Positions 33,101 through 40,618 of a stretch of 64,000 bases of DNA are shown here, piece after piece. The notes beneath the pieces are model-generated. The model did no database searches. It was not told the origin of the DNA and saw only the letters and a list, made by a program, of their open reading frames with translations. A program made the translations under genes and the position numbers. The DNA is from Salinarimonas sp046292825. GTDB taxonomy: Bacteria; Pseudomonadota; Alphaproteobacteria; Rhizobiales; Beijerinckiaceae. Location: NCBI RefSeq assembly GCF_046292825.1, contig NZ_JBKBQG010000023.1, forward strand, positions 9,479 through 73,478, read 5' to 3'. Every line of letters begins with the position of its first letter. Position 1 is the first letter of the stretch.

Positions 33101-33345
33101 GAGACGACGAAATCGATCTCGTCGAGCCTCTGGATCGCGCTCTCGAGGGGTTCGGACACCTCGCGCGCCACCTCGTCGGCGGTGGCGCCCGGATAGGCGG
33201 TGATCACGAGGGCGGTCTTCAGCGTAAAGACCGGGTCCTCGAGCTTGCCGACCGAGAGATAGCCGGCGGCGCCGCCGACGAGGCAGAACAGAGCGAGGAG
33301 CCAGGTGTAGAGCGGCCGCTCGACGGCGAGGCGTGCGATGCTCAT
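30013..33345 (-). CDS. RND family efflux permease (first pump)
   Basis: 1110 residues, with the AcrB-type twelve-helix layout. Seen: helix 1 RLAVERPLYTWLLALFC, GLSVITVTIKDTYDGSELPQ in the porter domain, helix 4 proton-relay residues in MGMLVDNAIVIAEGMQ, and SGMLIKNAIVLVEEIDRLKA late. It works with the adaptor upstream and an outer-membrane channel encoded elsewhere. The family core ends near ALYHTYLRRER; the last 85 or so residues are a Pro/Arg/Ala-rich tail whose final 145 bases run antisense through the 3' end of the neighbouring kinase gene. That tail may be a frameshift artefact or a real odd C-terminus. Confidence 0.9.
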   Translation of the reverse strand: MSIARLAVERPLYTWLLALFCLVGGAAGYLSVGKLEDPVFTLKTALVITAYPGATADEVAREVSEPLESAIQRLDEIDFVVSRNTPGLSVITVTIKDTYDGSELPQVFDHLRRRVADAIPRLPDGARAPIVDDAFGDVFGLLYAVTAPGFSDAEIHEVASFLRREMLAVAGVANAELGGLPEEAIFVEPSSRALANLGVPPDVILGAIAAASAVDPTGATGDGVREVRIDRPRAQDDVAGLSDLAFGFEGRALNLVDLAAISRGRVERPEHVIRHDGVEAFTLAIAGLTSANIVDVGARVEARLAEIAPLLPVGVEIHPVYEQHRVVDEANSDFLLSLALSVGVVVGVLALFMGWRAAIVVGGTLLMTVTATFAFMALFDIKVERISLGALIIAMGMLVDNAIVIAEGMQVEMRKGRRAADAAAEVARRTQVPLLGATVIGIMAFAGIGLSPDASGEFMFSLFAVIAISLMLSWLLAVTVAPLLAARLFPVGGADEGAVYEGAVFRTYAGLVRGTLRWRRLAIFGLLGCTAAGFAAFGGVKQQFFPPADTPLFYVNYKAAQGTPIAATLRDLEILEDWLIAREDVVAVTTSAGRGTSRFLLTYDPAQPDPSFGQLIVRAASREAIPPLRAALSAFAEDALPWAETRVQEIIYGPPTSADVEIRFSGPDPDVLRAIAEEAKSVLVRDGASLALIRSDWRERELVTRPVHAGDRAQALGIDRAAVAQTIALATDGVEAGRVRERDRQIPILVRTPRRDEVAGDGALLDRLVWAPAAGDFVPLAQVVDGFEVVARDTLVHRRDRVPTLSVQAFAIPGVLAPQAFAEVRAGIEALALPPGYRMEWGGEFESASQAQASLARQMPLAFGTMLLITVLLFGKLRQTAVIWTIVPMAVTGAAIGLLVTGLPFSFTALLGLLSLSGMLIKNAIVLVEEIDRLKAEEALPQSDAIVAASVSRLRPVTLAAATTILGMAPLLWDGFFASMAVTIMAGLGFASVLTLIGVPALYHTYLRRERRAEGPAPPGGAHPVSGWREPQPRPPNARRPNALRRNDEARGRSGGARSSRAAHAPARRRRGLCAARRSAMRAATRSRRSPSRYGFWSTSACPSTVSAAA

Positions 33346-33347
33346 CC

Positions 33348-34454
33348 TCAGCGCTCCTCGACCACGAGCCCGGTCCAGCGGCGAACCGCCTGCCCGTCGC
33401 TCACCCGATGCGCGCCCGCCGCGACGATCTCGACGCCGGGCTCGACGCCCTCGACGAGAAAGCCCGTGCCGGTCTTCGAGCGTACGGTCACGGGCCGGCG
33501 GCGCGCGATCGCGGGCTCCTCGCCTTCGAGGACGAAGAGCGCCGCGTCGCGATTGGGCCCGGAGACGAGCGCGCTCGCGGGCACCGCGATCCCCGGCGCG
33601 TCGGCGGGCACGCTCGCGACGACGCTCGCGGAGGCGCCCGGCACGAGACGCGGATCGCGGGCGACGGCGTCGGGCAGAGCGAGGGTGACCGTGAAGGTCT
33701 GGCCGATCCGGTCCGCTTCCGCGCGGATCTCGACCAGGGTCAGCGGAACGGGCGCGACGACGCCCGGAAGCTCGGCCACGAAGCGGGCGCGCGCGACGTC
33801 GCCGATCTCGGTCAGCAGCCGCTCGGGCAATTCGAAGACGACGTCGACGCGCGACATGTCGTGCAATCGGAGAACGGCCTGTCCAGGCTCGACGAAGGCG
33901 AAGGCCGGCGCCAGGCGCGCGGCGACGAGGGCGTCGAAGGGGGCGGCGAGCCGCGCATGGCCGAGCGCCTCGCGGGCCTCCTCGAGCGCGAGCGCGGCGA
34001 GGTCGCGGGCGGTCGCGGCATCGTCGGCGCGGGCGCGGGAGGCGGCGTCGCGCTCGGCGAGCGTCGCGGCGCGGGAGAAGTCGCGCTCGGCCTGGGCGAG
34101 GGCGAGCTCGGCGCGGGCGACGGCGCGTTCGAAGGGGGCGGCGTCGAGCTCCGCGAGCGGCGTTCCGGCAGCAAGCCGCGCGCCCTGCGGCGCGTCGAGC
34201 GACACGAGCCGTCCGCCGACCTCGAAGGCGAGGTCGAGCGTGTCGCGTGCGGCGATGCGGCCGAAGAAGCGGCGGGTCGCCTGCGCCGCCGGGGGCTCCA
34301 GGACGAGCGTGCGCACGGCGGCGGGCGGGGGTTCGGCGGCGATGGTCGGCGGCGCTGCGAGCGAGAGCGCGAGCGCGAGGCCCGCAACGGCCGCCGCAGC
34401 GGCGGGAAAACCCTGCCTGTCTTGTCGCATCGCCCTTGGCGTCATGGCGCCCAT
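33348..34454 (-). CDS. RND periplasmic adaptor (membrane fusion protein), first pump
   Basis: 368 residues. A signal or anchor segment (AAAAAVAGLALALSLAAPP) is followed by the lipoyl/barrel start (FFGRIAARDTLDLAFEVGGR), an Ala/Glu-rich alpha-hairpin (LALAQAERDFSRAATLAERD), and the closing beta-barrel (VDVVFELPERLLTEIG). It links the RND permease, whose start is 2 bases downstream, to an outer-membrane factor. Starts at 34445 and 34430 are possible; 34454 is the first ATG. It is divergent from a TetR gene across a 76-base region holding two tandem operator-like repeats. Confidence 0.9.
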   Translation of the reverse strand: MGAMTPRAMRQDRQGFPAAAAAVAGLALALSLAAPPTIAAEPPPAAVRTLVLEPPAAQATRRFFGRIAARDTLDLAFEVGGRLVSLDAPQGARLAAGTPLAELDAAPFERAVARAELALAQAERDFSRAATLAERDAASRARADDAATARDLAALALEEAREALGHARLAAPFDALVAARLAPAFAFVEPGQAVLRLHDMSRVDVVFELPERLLTEIGDVARARFVAELPGVVAPVPLTLVEIRAEADRIGQTFTVTLALPDAVARDPRLVPGASASVVASVPADAPGIAVPASALVSGPNRDAALFVLEGEEPAIARRRPVTVRSKTGTGFLVEGVEPGVEIVAAGAHRVSDGQAVRRWTGLVVEER

Positions 34455-34481
34455 CCCCTATCTTGCGAGGAAAACCAGCCC

Positions 34482-34519
34482 CTACCGATCGGTAGGGAGG
34501 CTACCGGTCGGCAGGGAGG
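34482..34519. promoter_or_regulatory. Tandem TetR operator-like repeats
   Basis: Two direct 19-base units, CTACCGATCGGTAGGGAGG (34482-34500) and CTACCGGTCGGCAGGGAGG (34501-34519), abut each other. The first contains a perfect 16-base palindrome, CCTACCGATCGGTAGG (34481-34496). They lie between the adaptor gene and the divergent TetR gene, where binding would repress both. Confidence 0.7.
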
Positions 34520-34530
34520 TAGAGCCGCTG

Positions 34531-35160
34531 ATGAACGCGTCAAGCGGGACGAGCGACGGAAATTTCGATCGGCGTGCCGAGATCGTCCGGGTCGCGACGG
34601 CCCTGTTCCTGGAGAAGGGCTACGCCGCGGCGTCCCTGAGCCGGATCGCCGAGGAGGTCGGCATCCGCAAAGCGAGCCTCTACCATCATTTCCCGAGCAA
34701 GGAGGCGCTGTTCGTCGCGTGCGCGACCGACGGCTTCGAGGAGGCGGTGGTGGCGCTCGCGGCGATCCGCGAAGACCCGTCGCTCACCGACGAAGAGCGC
34801 CTGCGCCGGGCGATCGCGCAGCTCTACGTGATCAATGTCGATTCCAACACGGGCCGCATGTCGCCGCTGATCGCCGAAGTCTCGCTCCGCTTCCCCGAGG
34901 TCGCGCGCGCCTTCCGCAAGGAATTCATCGAGCGCCAGCACGCGATCCTGATGGAGATCCTCGATCGCGGCGTCGCGCGCGGTTCCTTCGCCGCGCACGA
35001 CCGGCTCGGGGTCGAGCACGTGATCTTCGGCCCCGTCGTCAATCTCTGCTTGTCGCGGCAGATGTTCGCGCCCTGCGAGGATCTCGAGGATTGGCTGCCG
35101 GTCGAGCGCATCCGCGACAGCCATTGCGACATGGTCCTGCGGCTGGTGCGCGCCGGGTGA
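34531..35160 (+). CDS. TetR/AcrR family repressor of the first RND pump
   Basis: 209 residues from ATG 34531, after a GGGAGGTAGAG ribosome-binding site. The N-terminal helix-turn-helix is clear: EIVRVATALFLEKGYAAASL, then SRIAEEVGIRKASLYHHFPS. The C-terminal ligand domain has TDEERLRRAIAQLYVINVDS and ends like the TetR_C_33-type drug-pump regulators. Divergence from the adaptor gene and the tandem operator between them indicate that it represses the pump and itself. The inducer is unknown. Confidence 0.9.
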   Translation: MNASSGTSDGNFDRRAEIVRVATALFLEKGYAAASLSRIAEEVGIRKASLYHHFPSKEALFVACATDGFEEAVVALAAIREDPSLTDEERLRRAIAQLYVINVDSNTGRMSPLIAEVSLRFPEVARAFRKEFIERQHAILMEILDRGVARGSFAAHDRLGVEHVIFGPVVNLCLSRQMFAPCEDLEDWLPVERIRDSHCDMVLRLVRAG

Positions 35161-35187
35161 GCGGAAACGCGCTGGACGTCCCTTAGG

Positions 35188-35742
35188 TCAGTCCCCGAGC
35201 CGCGCCTTCAGCGCCCGCGCCGCGCCGGCGGCCTCCGCCTCGGTCAGGATGTCGAGGCCGAGGATCTCGAGGCTGCGGATGCCGTGCATGGCGAGGAAGG
35301 CGGCGGTGGCGAAATCGGGGTCGTCGGCATTGGCGCGGATCGCGTCGAGAAAGGCGCGCTCGCTGCGGCGGATCGGGTCGAGGATGCTCGGATTCTCGAT
35401 GAGCGCCGCGACGAGCCCGCAGCTCGGCGGCGCCTTGGCGATGCGCTCGGCCATGAAGGCGTCGAGATAGGCGGCGATCACGCCGTCGGGACGTCGGCTC
35501 GCCTCCTCGGGGCGCAGAGCCGCCTCGAAGCGGGCGAGATAGAGCTCGACGAGCCCCTCCATCAGCTTGGCCTTGTTGGGGAAGTGGTACAGGAGCCCGC
35601 CCTTGGAGACGCCGGCGCGCGCCGCGACCGCCTCGAGCGAGAGGCTCGCGGGCCCCGTTTCCTGTGCGAGCGCTTCGGCCGCGGAAAGGATGCGATCGCG
35701 CGTGTCGGGCGCAGGGCCGGCCGTGCGTCGTTCGTTCGTCAT
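35188..35742 (-). CDS. TetR/AcrR family repressor of the second RND pump
   Basis: 184 residues from ATG 35742, with AAGGAG placed 8 bases upstream. The helix-turn-helix is RILSAAEALAQETGPASLSL then AVAARAGVSKGGLLYHFPNK; the GGLLYHF form is typical of regulators beside RND adaptors of the MexE/MdtA kind. It is divergent from the adaptor at 35896, with a 14-base perfect palindrome between them. It ends 27 bases from the other TetR gene, tail to tail. Confidence 0.9.
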   Translation of the reverse strand: MTNERRTAGPAPDTRDRILSAAEALAQETGPASLSLEAVAARAGVSKGGLLYHFPNKAKLMEGLVELYLARFEAALRPEEASRRPDGVIAAYLDAFMAERIAKAPPSCGLVAALIENPSILDPIRRSERAFLDAIRANADDPDFATAAFLAMHGIRSLEILGLDILTEAEAAGAARALKARLGD

Positions 35743-35785
35743 GGGAACGCTCCTTGACATCGGCGCCCTGAGGGTGCACTTCCAA

Positions 35786-35799
35786 ACCGTCCGGACGGT
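35786..35799. promoter_or_regulatory. TetR operator-like palindrome
   Basis: ACCGTCCGGACGGT is a perfect 14-base palindrome between the divergent TetR (starting at 35742) and adaptor (starting at 35896) genes. A TATAGT (35799-35804), a possible -10 element for the adaptor gene, overlaps its right end, a position suited to repression. Confidence 0.7.
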
Positions 35800-35895
35800 A
35801 TAGTCCTTTCGGACCGAGACGCAAGCGGGGCGGCGGCACAGGCGCCCCGGCCATCGCGTCCAGACATTCTCCGGCAGAGAGAAGAGACCGCTCCG

Positions 35896-37020
35896 ATGAT
35901 CAAGCGCCTCGTCGCCGCAATCGTGCTCCTCGCCCTGGTGGGCGGAGGCCTCGTCGGCTTCAACCTGTTTCGCGACCGCATGATCGCGGATTTCTTCGCG
36001 AACATGCCCGTCGCCCCCTCTCCGGTCGCCACCGTCGAGGCGCAGCCCGTCTCCTGGCAGCCGGCGATCGACGCGATCGGGACGGCGAACGCCGCGCAGG
36101 GCGTCGATCTCACGGTGGAGGCCGCCGGCATCGTGCGCGAGATCGCCTTCCGCTCGAACACGCGCGTCGAGGCGGGCGATCTCCTGGTGCGGCTCGACGA
36201 CACGATCCAGCGCGCGGAGGTCGAGGCGGCGCGCACGCGCTGGGAGCTCGACGTGCAGAGCCTCGAGCGCGCGCGCGATCTCCAGGCCCGCGGCGCGGGC
36301 ACCAATGTCGGCGTCGAGACCGCCGAGAGCGCCGCGCGCGCCTCCGAGGCGCAGCTCGCCCGCGCGCTCGCCGTGCTCGAGCAGCGCACCGTCGTCGCGC
36401 CCTTCGCCGGCACGATCGGCCTGCCCCGCGTCGATCTCGGGCAGTTCCTGTCGCCCGGCACGGCGGTGGCGACGCTCCAGGATCTCGACACGATGCGCGT
36501 CGATTTTCTCCTGCCCGAGCAGGAATTGCCGAACGTCGCCATCGGCCAGCCGGTCCATGTCCGCATCGAGGGCGGGGCGAGCGCCTATGACGGCGAGATC
36601 GTCGGCATCGACCCGCGCGTCGACCCGTCGAGCCGGCTCTTCGCCGTGCGCGCCTCGATCACGGAGACGCGCGGCACGCTCACGCCCGGCCAGTTCGTGC
36701 GCATCGCGATCGACCTGCCGCGCGAGGACGGCGTCATCGCGCTGCCGCAGACGGCGCTGATCTCGAGCCTCTACGGCGATTTCGTCTATGTCGTGCGCCC
36801 CTCCGAGGGCGATCCCGAGCGCCTCGAGGCGCGGCAGGTCTTCGTCGAGCCGGGCCGCCGCCTCGACGGGCGCGTCGAGATCCGCTCGGGGCTCGAGGCC
36901 GGCGCCGTCGTCGTCGCCGCGGGTCAGAACCGCCTCTCGAACGGGTCGCCCGTCACCCTCTCGCCGACACCCGCCTCCGATCGCTCCCCGATCCAGGCCA
37001 GCGAGGCCGCCGCGCAATGA
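35896..37020 (+). CDS. RND periplasmic adaptor, second pump
   Basis: 374 residues. N-terminal anchor helix LVAAIVLLALVGGGLVGFNL, then the lipoyl half-motifs (VEAAGIVREIAFRSNTRVEA, LLVRLDD), a helical hairpin (VEAARTRWELDVQSLERARD), the second lipoyl half (VVAPFAGTIGLPRVDLGQFL) and the barrel (FLLPEQELPNVAIGQPVHVR). This order is that of MexE/MdtA adaptors. It overlaps the permease start by 4 bases and is divergent from its TetR gene. Confidence 0.93.
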   Translation: MIKRLVAAIVLLALVGGGLVGFNLFRDRMIADFFANMPVAPSPVATVEAQPVSWQPAIDAIGTANAAQGVDLTVEAAGIVREIAFRSNTRVEAGDLLVRLDDTIQRAEVEAARTRWELDVQSLERARDLQARGAGTNVGVETAESAARASEAQLARALAVLEQRTVVAPFAGTIGLPRVDLGQFLSPGTAVATLQDLDTMRVDFLLPEQELPNVAIGQPVHVRIEGGASAYDGEIVGIDPRVDPSSRLFAVRASITETRGTLTPGQFVRIAIDLPREDGVIALPQTALISSLYGDFVYVVRPSEGDPERLEARQVFVEPGRRLDGRVEIRSGLEAGAVVVAAGQNRLSNGSPVTLSPTPASDRSPIQASEAAAQ

Positions 37021-40000
37021 GCCCCTCGGACGTCTTCATCAAGCGCCCCGTCCTCTCGACGGTGCTCGGCGCGCTGGTCCTGCTCCTGGGCTTCCAGGGG
37101 CTGTTCTCGCTGCAGACGCGGCAATATCCGCAGGTCGACGAGACCGTGATCACGATCACGACCGTCTATCCGGGTGCGGCCGCCGACCTGATCCAGGGCT
37201 TCGTCACCGCGCCGATCGCGACCGCGGTCGCGACCGCGGAGAACGTCGACTACGTCACCACGCAGTCGCGTCCCTCCGCCTCCGTCGTGACGGTGAACAT
37301 GCGGCTCGGGTCGAACCCGGACGCGGCGCTCACCGAGATCATGTCCAAGGTCCAGGAGGTGCGCAGCCGCCTGCCGCAGGACGCGCAGGACCCGAGCATC
37401 GTCAAGGGCACGGGCATGACCTTCGCGACGATGTATCTCGCGGTCCAGAACCCGCAGATGACCCCGACGCAGGTGACGGAATACATCGAGCGCGTCATTC
37501 GCCCGCGCATGTCGACGATTCCCGGCGTCGCCGAGAGCCAGGTGCTCGGCGGGCAGAAATTCGCCATGCGCGTCTGGATCGACCCCGTGCGCCTCGCCGC
37601 CCGCGGCCTGACCGCCGCCGAGGTGCGCACGGCGATCAACGCCTCGAGCTTCCTCGCCGCGCCCGGCCGCACCCGCAACGAGCTCGTCACCTACGCGATC
37701 GCGATGGATTCGACGCTGCAGAGCCCCGAGAGCTTCGGCGCGCTCGCGATCTCCGGCTCCGGCGACGGGGTCGTGCGGCTGCGCGACGTCGCGCGCATCG
37801 AACTCGCCGCGGAATCGACCGACACCATCGTCGAGTTCGACGGCCGGCCCGGCACCTTCATCGGCGTGTTCCCGACGCCGGGCGCGAACCCCCTCGACAT
37901 GGCCGCCGCCGTCGTCGCCGAGCTGCCCGCCATCCAGGCGAGCCTGCCGGAGGGCATGACGATGACGCTCATGTACGATTCGACCGAGCAGATCGCCGCC
38001 TCGATTCGGGAGGTGTTCCGCACCATCGTCGAGGCGACTGTGATCGTCGCCCTCGTCATCCTCCTCTTCCTCGGCTCGTTCCGCTCGGTCGCGATGCCGC
38101 TCGTCGCGATCCCGCTCTCGCTCGTCGGCGTGCTCTTCGTCCTCTTCCTGATGGGCTATTCGATCAACCTCCTGACGCTGCTCGCGATGGTGCTCGCGAT
38201 CGGGCTCGTCGTCGACGACGCGATCATCGTCGTCGAGAACGTGCAGCGTCACATCGAGGAGGGCATGAGCCCGCGCGGGGCGGCCTTCGTCGCGATGAAG
38301 GAGCTGTTCACGCCGATCATCGCCATGATGCTCACGCTGGTGGCGGTGTTCACGCCGCTCTTCTTCACCGGCGGGCTCACCGGCGCCTTGTTCCGCGAAT
38401 TCGCGGTGACGCTCGCGGGCGCCGTGTTCATCTCGGGCATCGTCGCCCTGACGATCTCGCCGATGATGGCCGCGCGCGTCCTCAAGGGGGGAGAGCCCGG
38501 CCGCTTCCAGCGCGCCGTCGACCGCTCCTTCACCCGGCTCGAGGGCTGGTACGAGCGCCGCGTCGCGGGCTCCTTCCGGGTGAAGCCGGTCACGATCCTG
38601 ATCGTCGTCGTGCTCACCGCGCTGACCGGCTGGCTCTTCACCAAGACCTCGAGCGAGCTCGCGCCCGAGGAGGACGTCGGCGCGCTCTTCGCCATCGTCA
38701 ACGCCCCCGCCTACGCCACGTCGGACTACACCCGCCGCTACGTCGAGGAGATCCGCGACCGCACGCAGGACCTGCCGGAGCTCTCGGCGAGCTTCTCCGT
38801 CGTCGGCTTCGGCGGCGGCACGAATTCCGGCATCGCGTTGTGGGCCTTCGAAGACTGGGCGCAGCGCGACCGCTCGCAGAAGGAGATCCAGGGCGATCTC
38901 CAGGCGCGCATCGCCCCGGTCGACGGCGTCCAGGCCTTCGTCTTCTCGCCGCCCTCGCTGCCGGGCGCCGGCGGCGGGCTGCCGATCTCCCTCGTCCTCC
39001 AGACGACGGGCGACCCCGCACGCGTCTACGAGGTCGCCGAGCGCATCCGTCAGGAGGCGCAGGCGTCAGGGCGCTTCATCGTCGTCCAGAACTCGATGTC
39101 CTACGACACGACGCAGGTCGTCGTGAGCATCGACCGCGACCGCGCGGCGGCGCTCAACGTGCCGCCGAGCCAGATCGGCGCGACGCTCGGCCTCCTCGTC
39201 GGCGGGGGCGCAATCGGGCAGTTCGACCGCGATTCGAACTCCTACGACGTGATCATGCAGGTGCCGGCCGAGTTCCGGGACAATCCCGAGCGGCTCGGGC
39301 GCTTCTACCTGCGCTCGACGACGGGCGACATGGTGCCGCTCTCGGCCGTCGTGCGCATCGACACCCGCGCCGCGCCGGCCGCGATCGAGCAATTCGACCA
39401 GCTCAACTCGGCGACGATCACCGCGCTGCCGCTGCCGGGCGTCTCGACGGGCGACGGCCTCGCGCTCATCGAGGAGATCGCGCGCCCGCTCCTGCCGGAC
39501 GGGTTCTTCGTCGACTACGCCGCGCAATCGCGCCTGGAGGTGAGCGAGGGTAACACGATCGTGATCGCCTTCGCCCTCGCGATCGTCGTCATCTTCCTCG
39601 TGCTCGCGGCGCAGTTCGAGAGCTTCCGCGACCCCTTCGTGATCCTGATGTCGGTGCCGCTCTCGATCTTCGGCGTGATCGTGCCGCTCAATCTCGGCCT
39701 CTCGACGCTCAACATCTACACGCAGGTGGGGATGATCACGCTGATCGGTCTGATCACGAAGCACGGCATCCTGCTCGTCGAATTCGCCAACCAGATGCGG
39801 CGCGAGCGCGGGATGACCCGCGAGGAGGGCATGATCGCGGCCGCGCGGTTGCGCCTGCGGCCGATCCTGATGACGACGGCGGCGACCGCGATCGGCGTCG
39901 TGCCTCTGATGACGGCGGACGGGGCGGGCGCTGCGGCGCGCTTCTCGATGGGCCTCGTGATCTTCTCGGGCATCACCGTCGGGACGCTGTTCACCCTGTT

Positions 40001-40121
40001 CGTGGTGCCGACCGTCTACGTGCTCGTCTCGCGCAGGGAGCTCGCGCCGCAGACGCTGCCGGGCGACCCCGACGCCCCGCTGGAGGAAGGACCGCCGGCT
40101 GCGCCGCACCCCGCGACGTGA
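37017..40121 (+). CDS. RND family efflux permease (second pump)
   Basis: 1034 residues, a normal length for AcrB/MdtB-type permeases. Seen: SDVFIKRPVLSTVLGALVLL, PQVDETVITITTVYPGAAAD, the helix 4 relay residues in AIGLVVDDAIIVVENVQRHI, and late GLITKHGILLVEFANQMRR, the form seen in the MexF/MdtB/C group. It pumps amphiphilic compounds using the proton gradient; the substrate cannot be read. No outer-membrane channel gene follows, so it must use one encoded elsewhere. Confidence 0.93.
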   Translation: MSPSDVFIKRPVLSTVLGALVLLLGFQGLFSLQTRQYPQVDETVITITTVYPGAAADLIQGFVTAPIATAVATAENVDYVTTQSRPSASVVTVNMRLGSNPDAALTEIMSKVQEVRSRLPQDAQDPSIVKGTGMTFATMYLAVQNPQMTPTQVTEYIERVIRPRMSTIPGVAESQVLGGQKFAMRVWIDPVRLAARGLTAAEVRTAINASSFLAAPGRTRNELVTYAIAMDSTLQSPESFGALAISGSGDGVVRLRDVARIELAAESTDTIVEFDGRPGTFIGVFPTPGANPLDMAAAVVAELPAIQASLPEGMTMTLMYDSTEQIAASIREVFRTIVEATVIVALVILLFLGSFRSVAMPLVAIPLSLVGVLFVLFLMGYSINLLTLLAMVLAIGLVVDDAIIVVENVQRHIEEGMSPRGAAFVAMKELFTPIIAMMLTLVAVFTPLFFTGGLTGALFREFAVTLAGAVFISGIVALTISPMMAARVLKGGEPGRFQRAVDRSFTRLEGWYERRVAGSFRVKPVTILIVVVLTALTGWLFTKTSSELAPEEDVGALFAIVNAPAYATSDYTRRYVEEIRDRTQDLPELSASFSVVGFGGGTNSGIALWAFEDWAQRDRSQKEIQGDLQARIAPVDGVQAFVFSPPSLPGAGGGLPISLVLQTTGDPARVYEVAERIRQEAQASGRFIVVQNSMSYDTTQVVVSIDRDRAAALNVPPSQIGATLGLLVGGGAIGQFDRDSNSYDVIMQVPAEFRDNPERLGRFYLRSTTGDMVPLSAVVRIDTRAAPAAIEQFDQLNSATITALPLPGVSTGDGLALIEEIARPLLPDGFFVDYAAQSRLEVSEGNTIVIAFALAIVVIFLVLAAQFESFRDPFVILMSVPLSIFGVIVPLNLGLSTLNIYTQVGMITLIGLITKHGILLVEFANQMRRERGMTREEGMIAAARLRLRPILMTTAATAIGVVPLMTADGAGAAARFSMGLVIFSGITVGTLFTLFVVPTVYVLVSRRELAPQTLPGDPDAPLEEGPPAAPHPAT

Positions 40122-40130
40122 GCGGGGGAG

Positions 40131-40168
40131 GCCGAAAAAGAAAAGACCGCCCGGAGAGCCGAGCGGTC
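40131..40168 (-). terminator. Rho-independent terminator reading leftward, no gene assigned
   Basis: Read on the minus strand, a 10-bp stem GACCGCTCGG / CCGGGCGGTC (one U-G pair) with loop CTCT is followed by TTTTCTTTTT. On the plus strand no T-run follows, so it does not serve the RND gene ending at 40121. It implies a leftward transcript from the 40.17-40.6 kb gap. Confidence 0.6.
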
Positions 40169-40618
40169 GACGAGGCCTTCATCGCGAAGTCGTCAGTGTC
40201 GGAGCACAGGGGCGCGTGCCGCCGATCCCGTCATGAAACCACGAAGCGGGGCGGCAGTGGGAGTCGGGGAGAATCCGATCCGCGTAATCCCGGATCGTCG
40301 GCGCGCGCCCGTCCTGGCGCCGCCCACCCGGTTCAATGAGCGATCGTGCGGCGCCTGTCGCGGGCGCGCGGCGGTCGCGGACACGATTCGTAAAGAAAGA
40401 CGCCGCTCCCATTAACCGGACATTTACGTTGATGGCCAAATGTCGAGGTGTCGGCGCATGCCCGCAACCGTGTCGTAACGGTCTGCCGGGGCGGGCGCGG
40501 TGCCGACGGGGAGGCGCTCGGGGCGTCGCCTCTCCCGTGGCCCTCGCAAGGGCCGCTCGACATGTCCCGGGGGGCCGTCGTCGCGAGGCCGGCGGCTCAG
40601 AGGACCGAGAGTGCGGCG
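40169..40618. other. Intergenic gap without a recognised gene
   Basis: A 450-base stretch between the RND permease and the PodJ-like gene. It holds a leftward terminator at its left edge and an AT-rich spot near 40400-40440 with a CtrA-like site. Open frames of 60 to 90 codons exist on both strands but have no ribosome-binding site or recognisable product. The first 57 in-frame codons before 40619 could extend the PodJ-like protein if the GTG/ATG at 40448 or 40562 were used. Confidence 0.5.
40412..40427. promoter_or_regulatory. CtrA-like binding site
   Basis: TTAA (40412-40415), seven bases, then TTTAC (40423-40427): one mismatch from the alphaproteobacterial CtrA consensus TTAA-N7-TTAAC. 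It sits in the only AT-rich patch upstream of the PodJ-like polarity gene. CtrA control of such genes is known in Caulobacter; here it is inferred. Confidence 0.4.

Noticed and set aside
28372..35160. A 2262-codon plus-strand frame through the second kinase and the first RND pump
   Set aside because: It is a GC-bias frame; only its last 209 codons, from ATG 34531, are a real TetR gene.
40179..40439. A leftward 86-codon frame ending just before the orphan terminator
   Set aside because: The position is tempting, but there is no ribosome-binding site and the sequence is not protein-like; an RNA is at least as likely.
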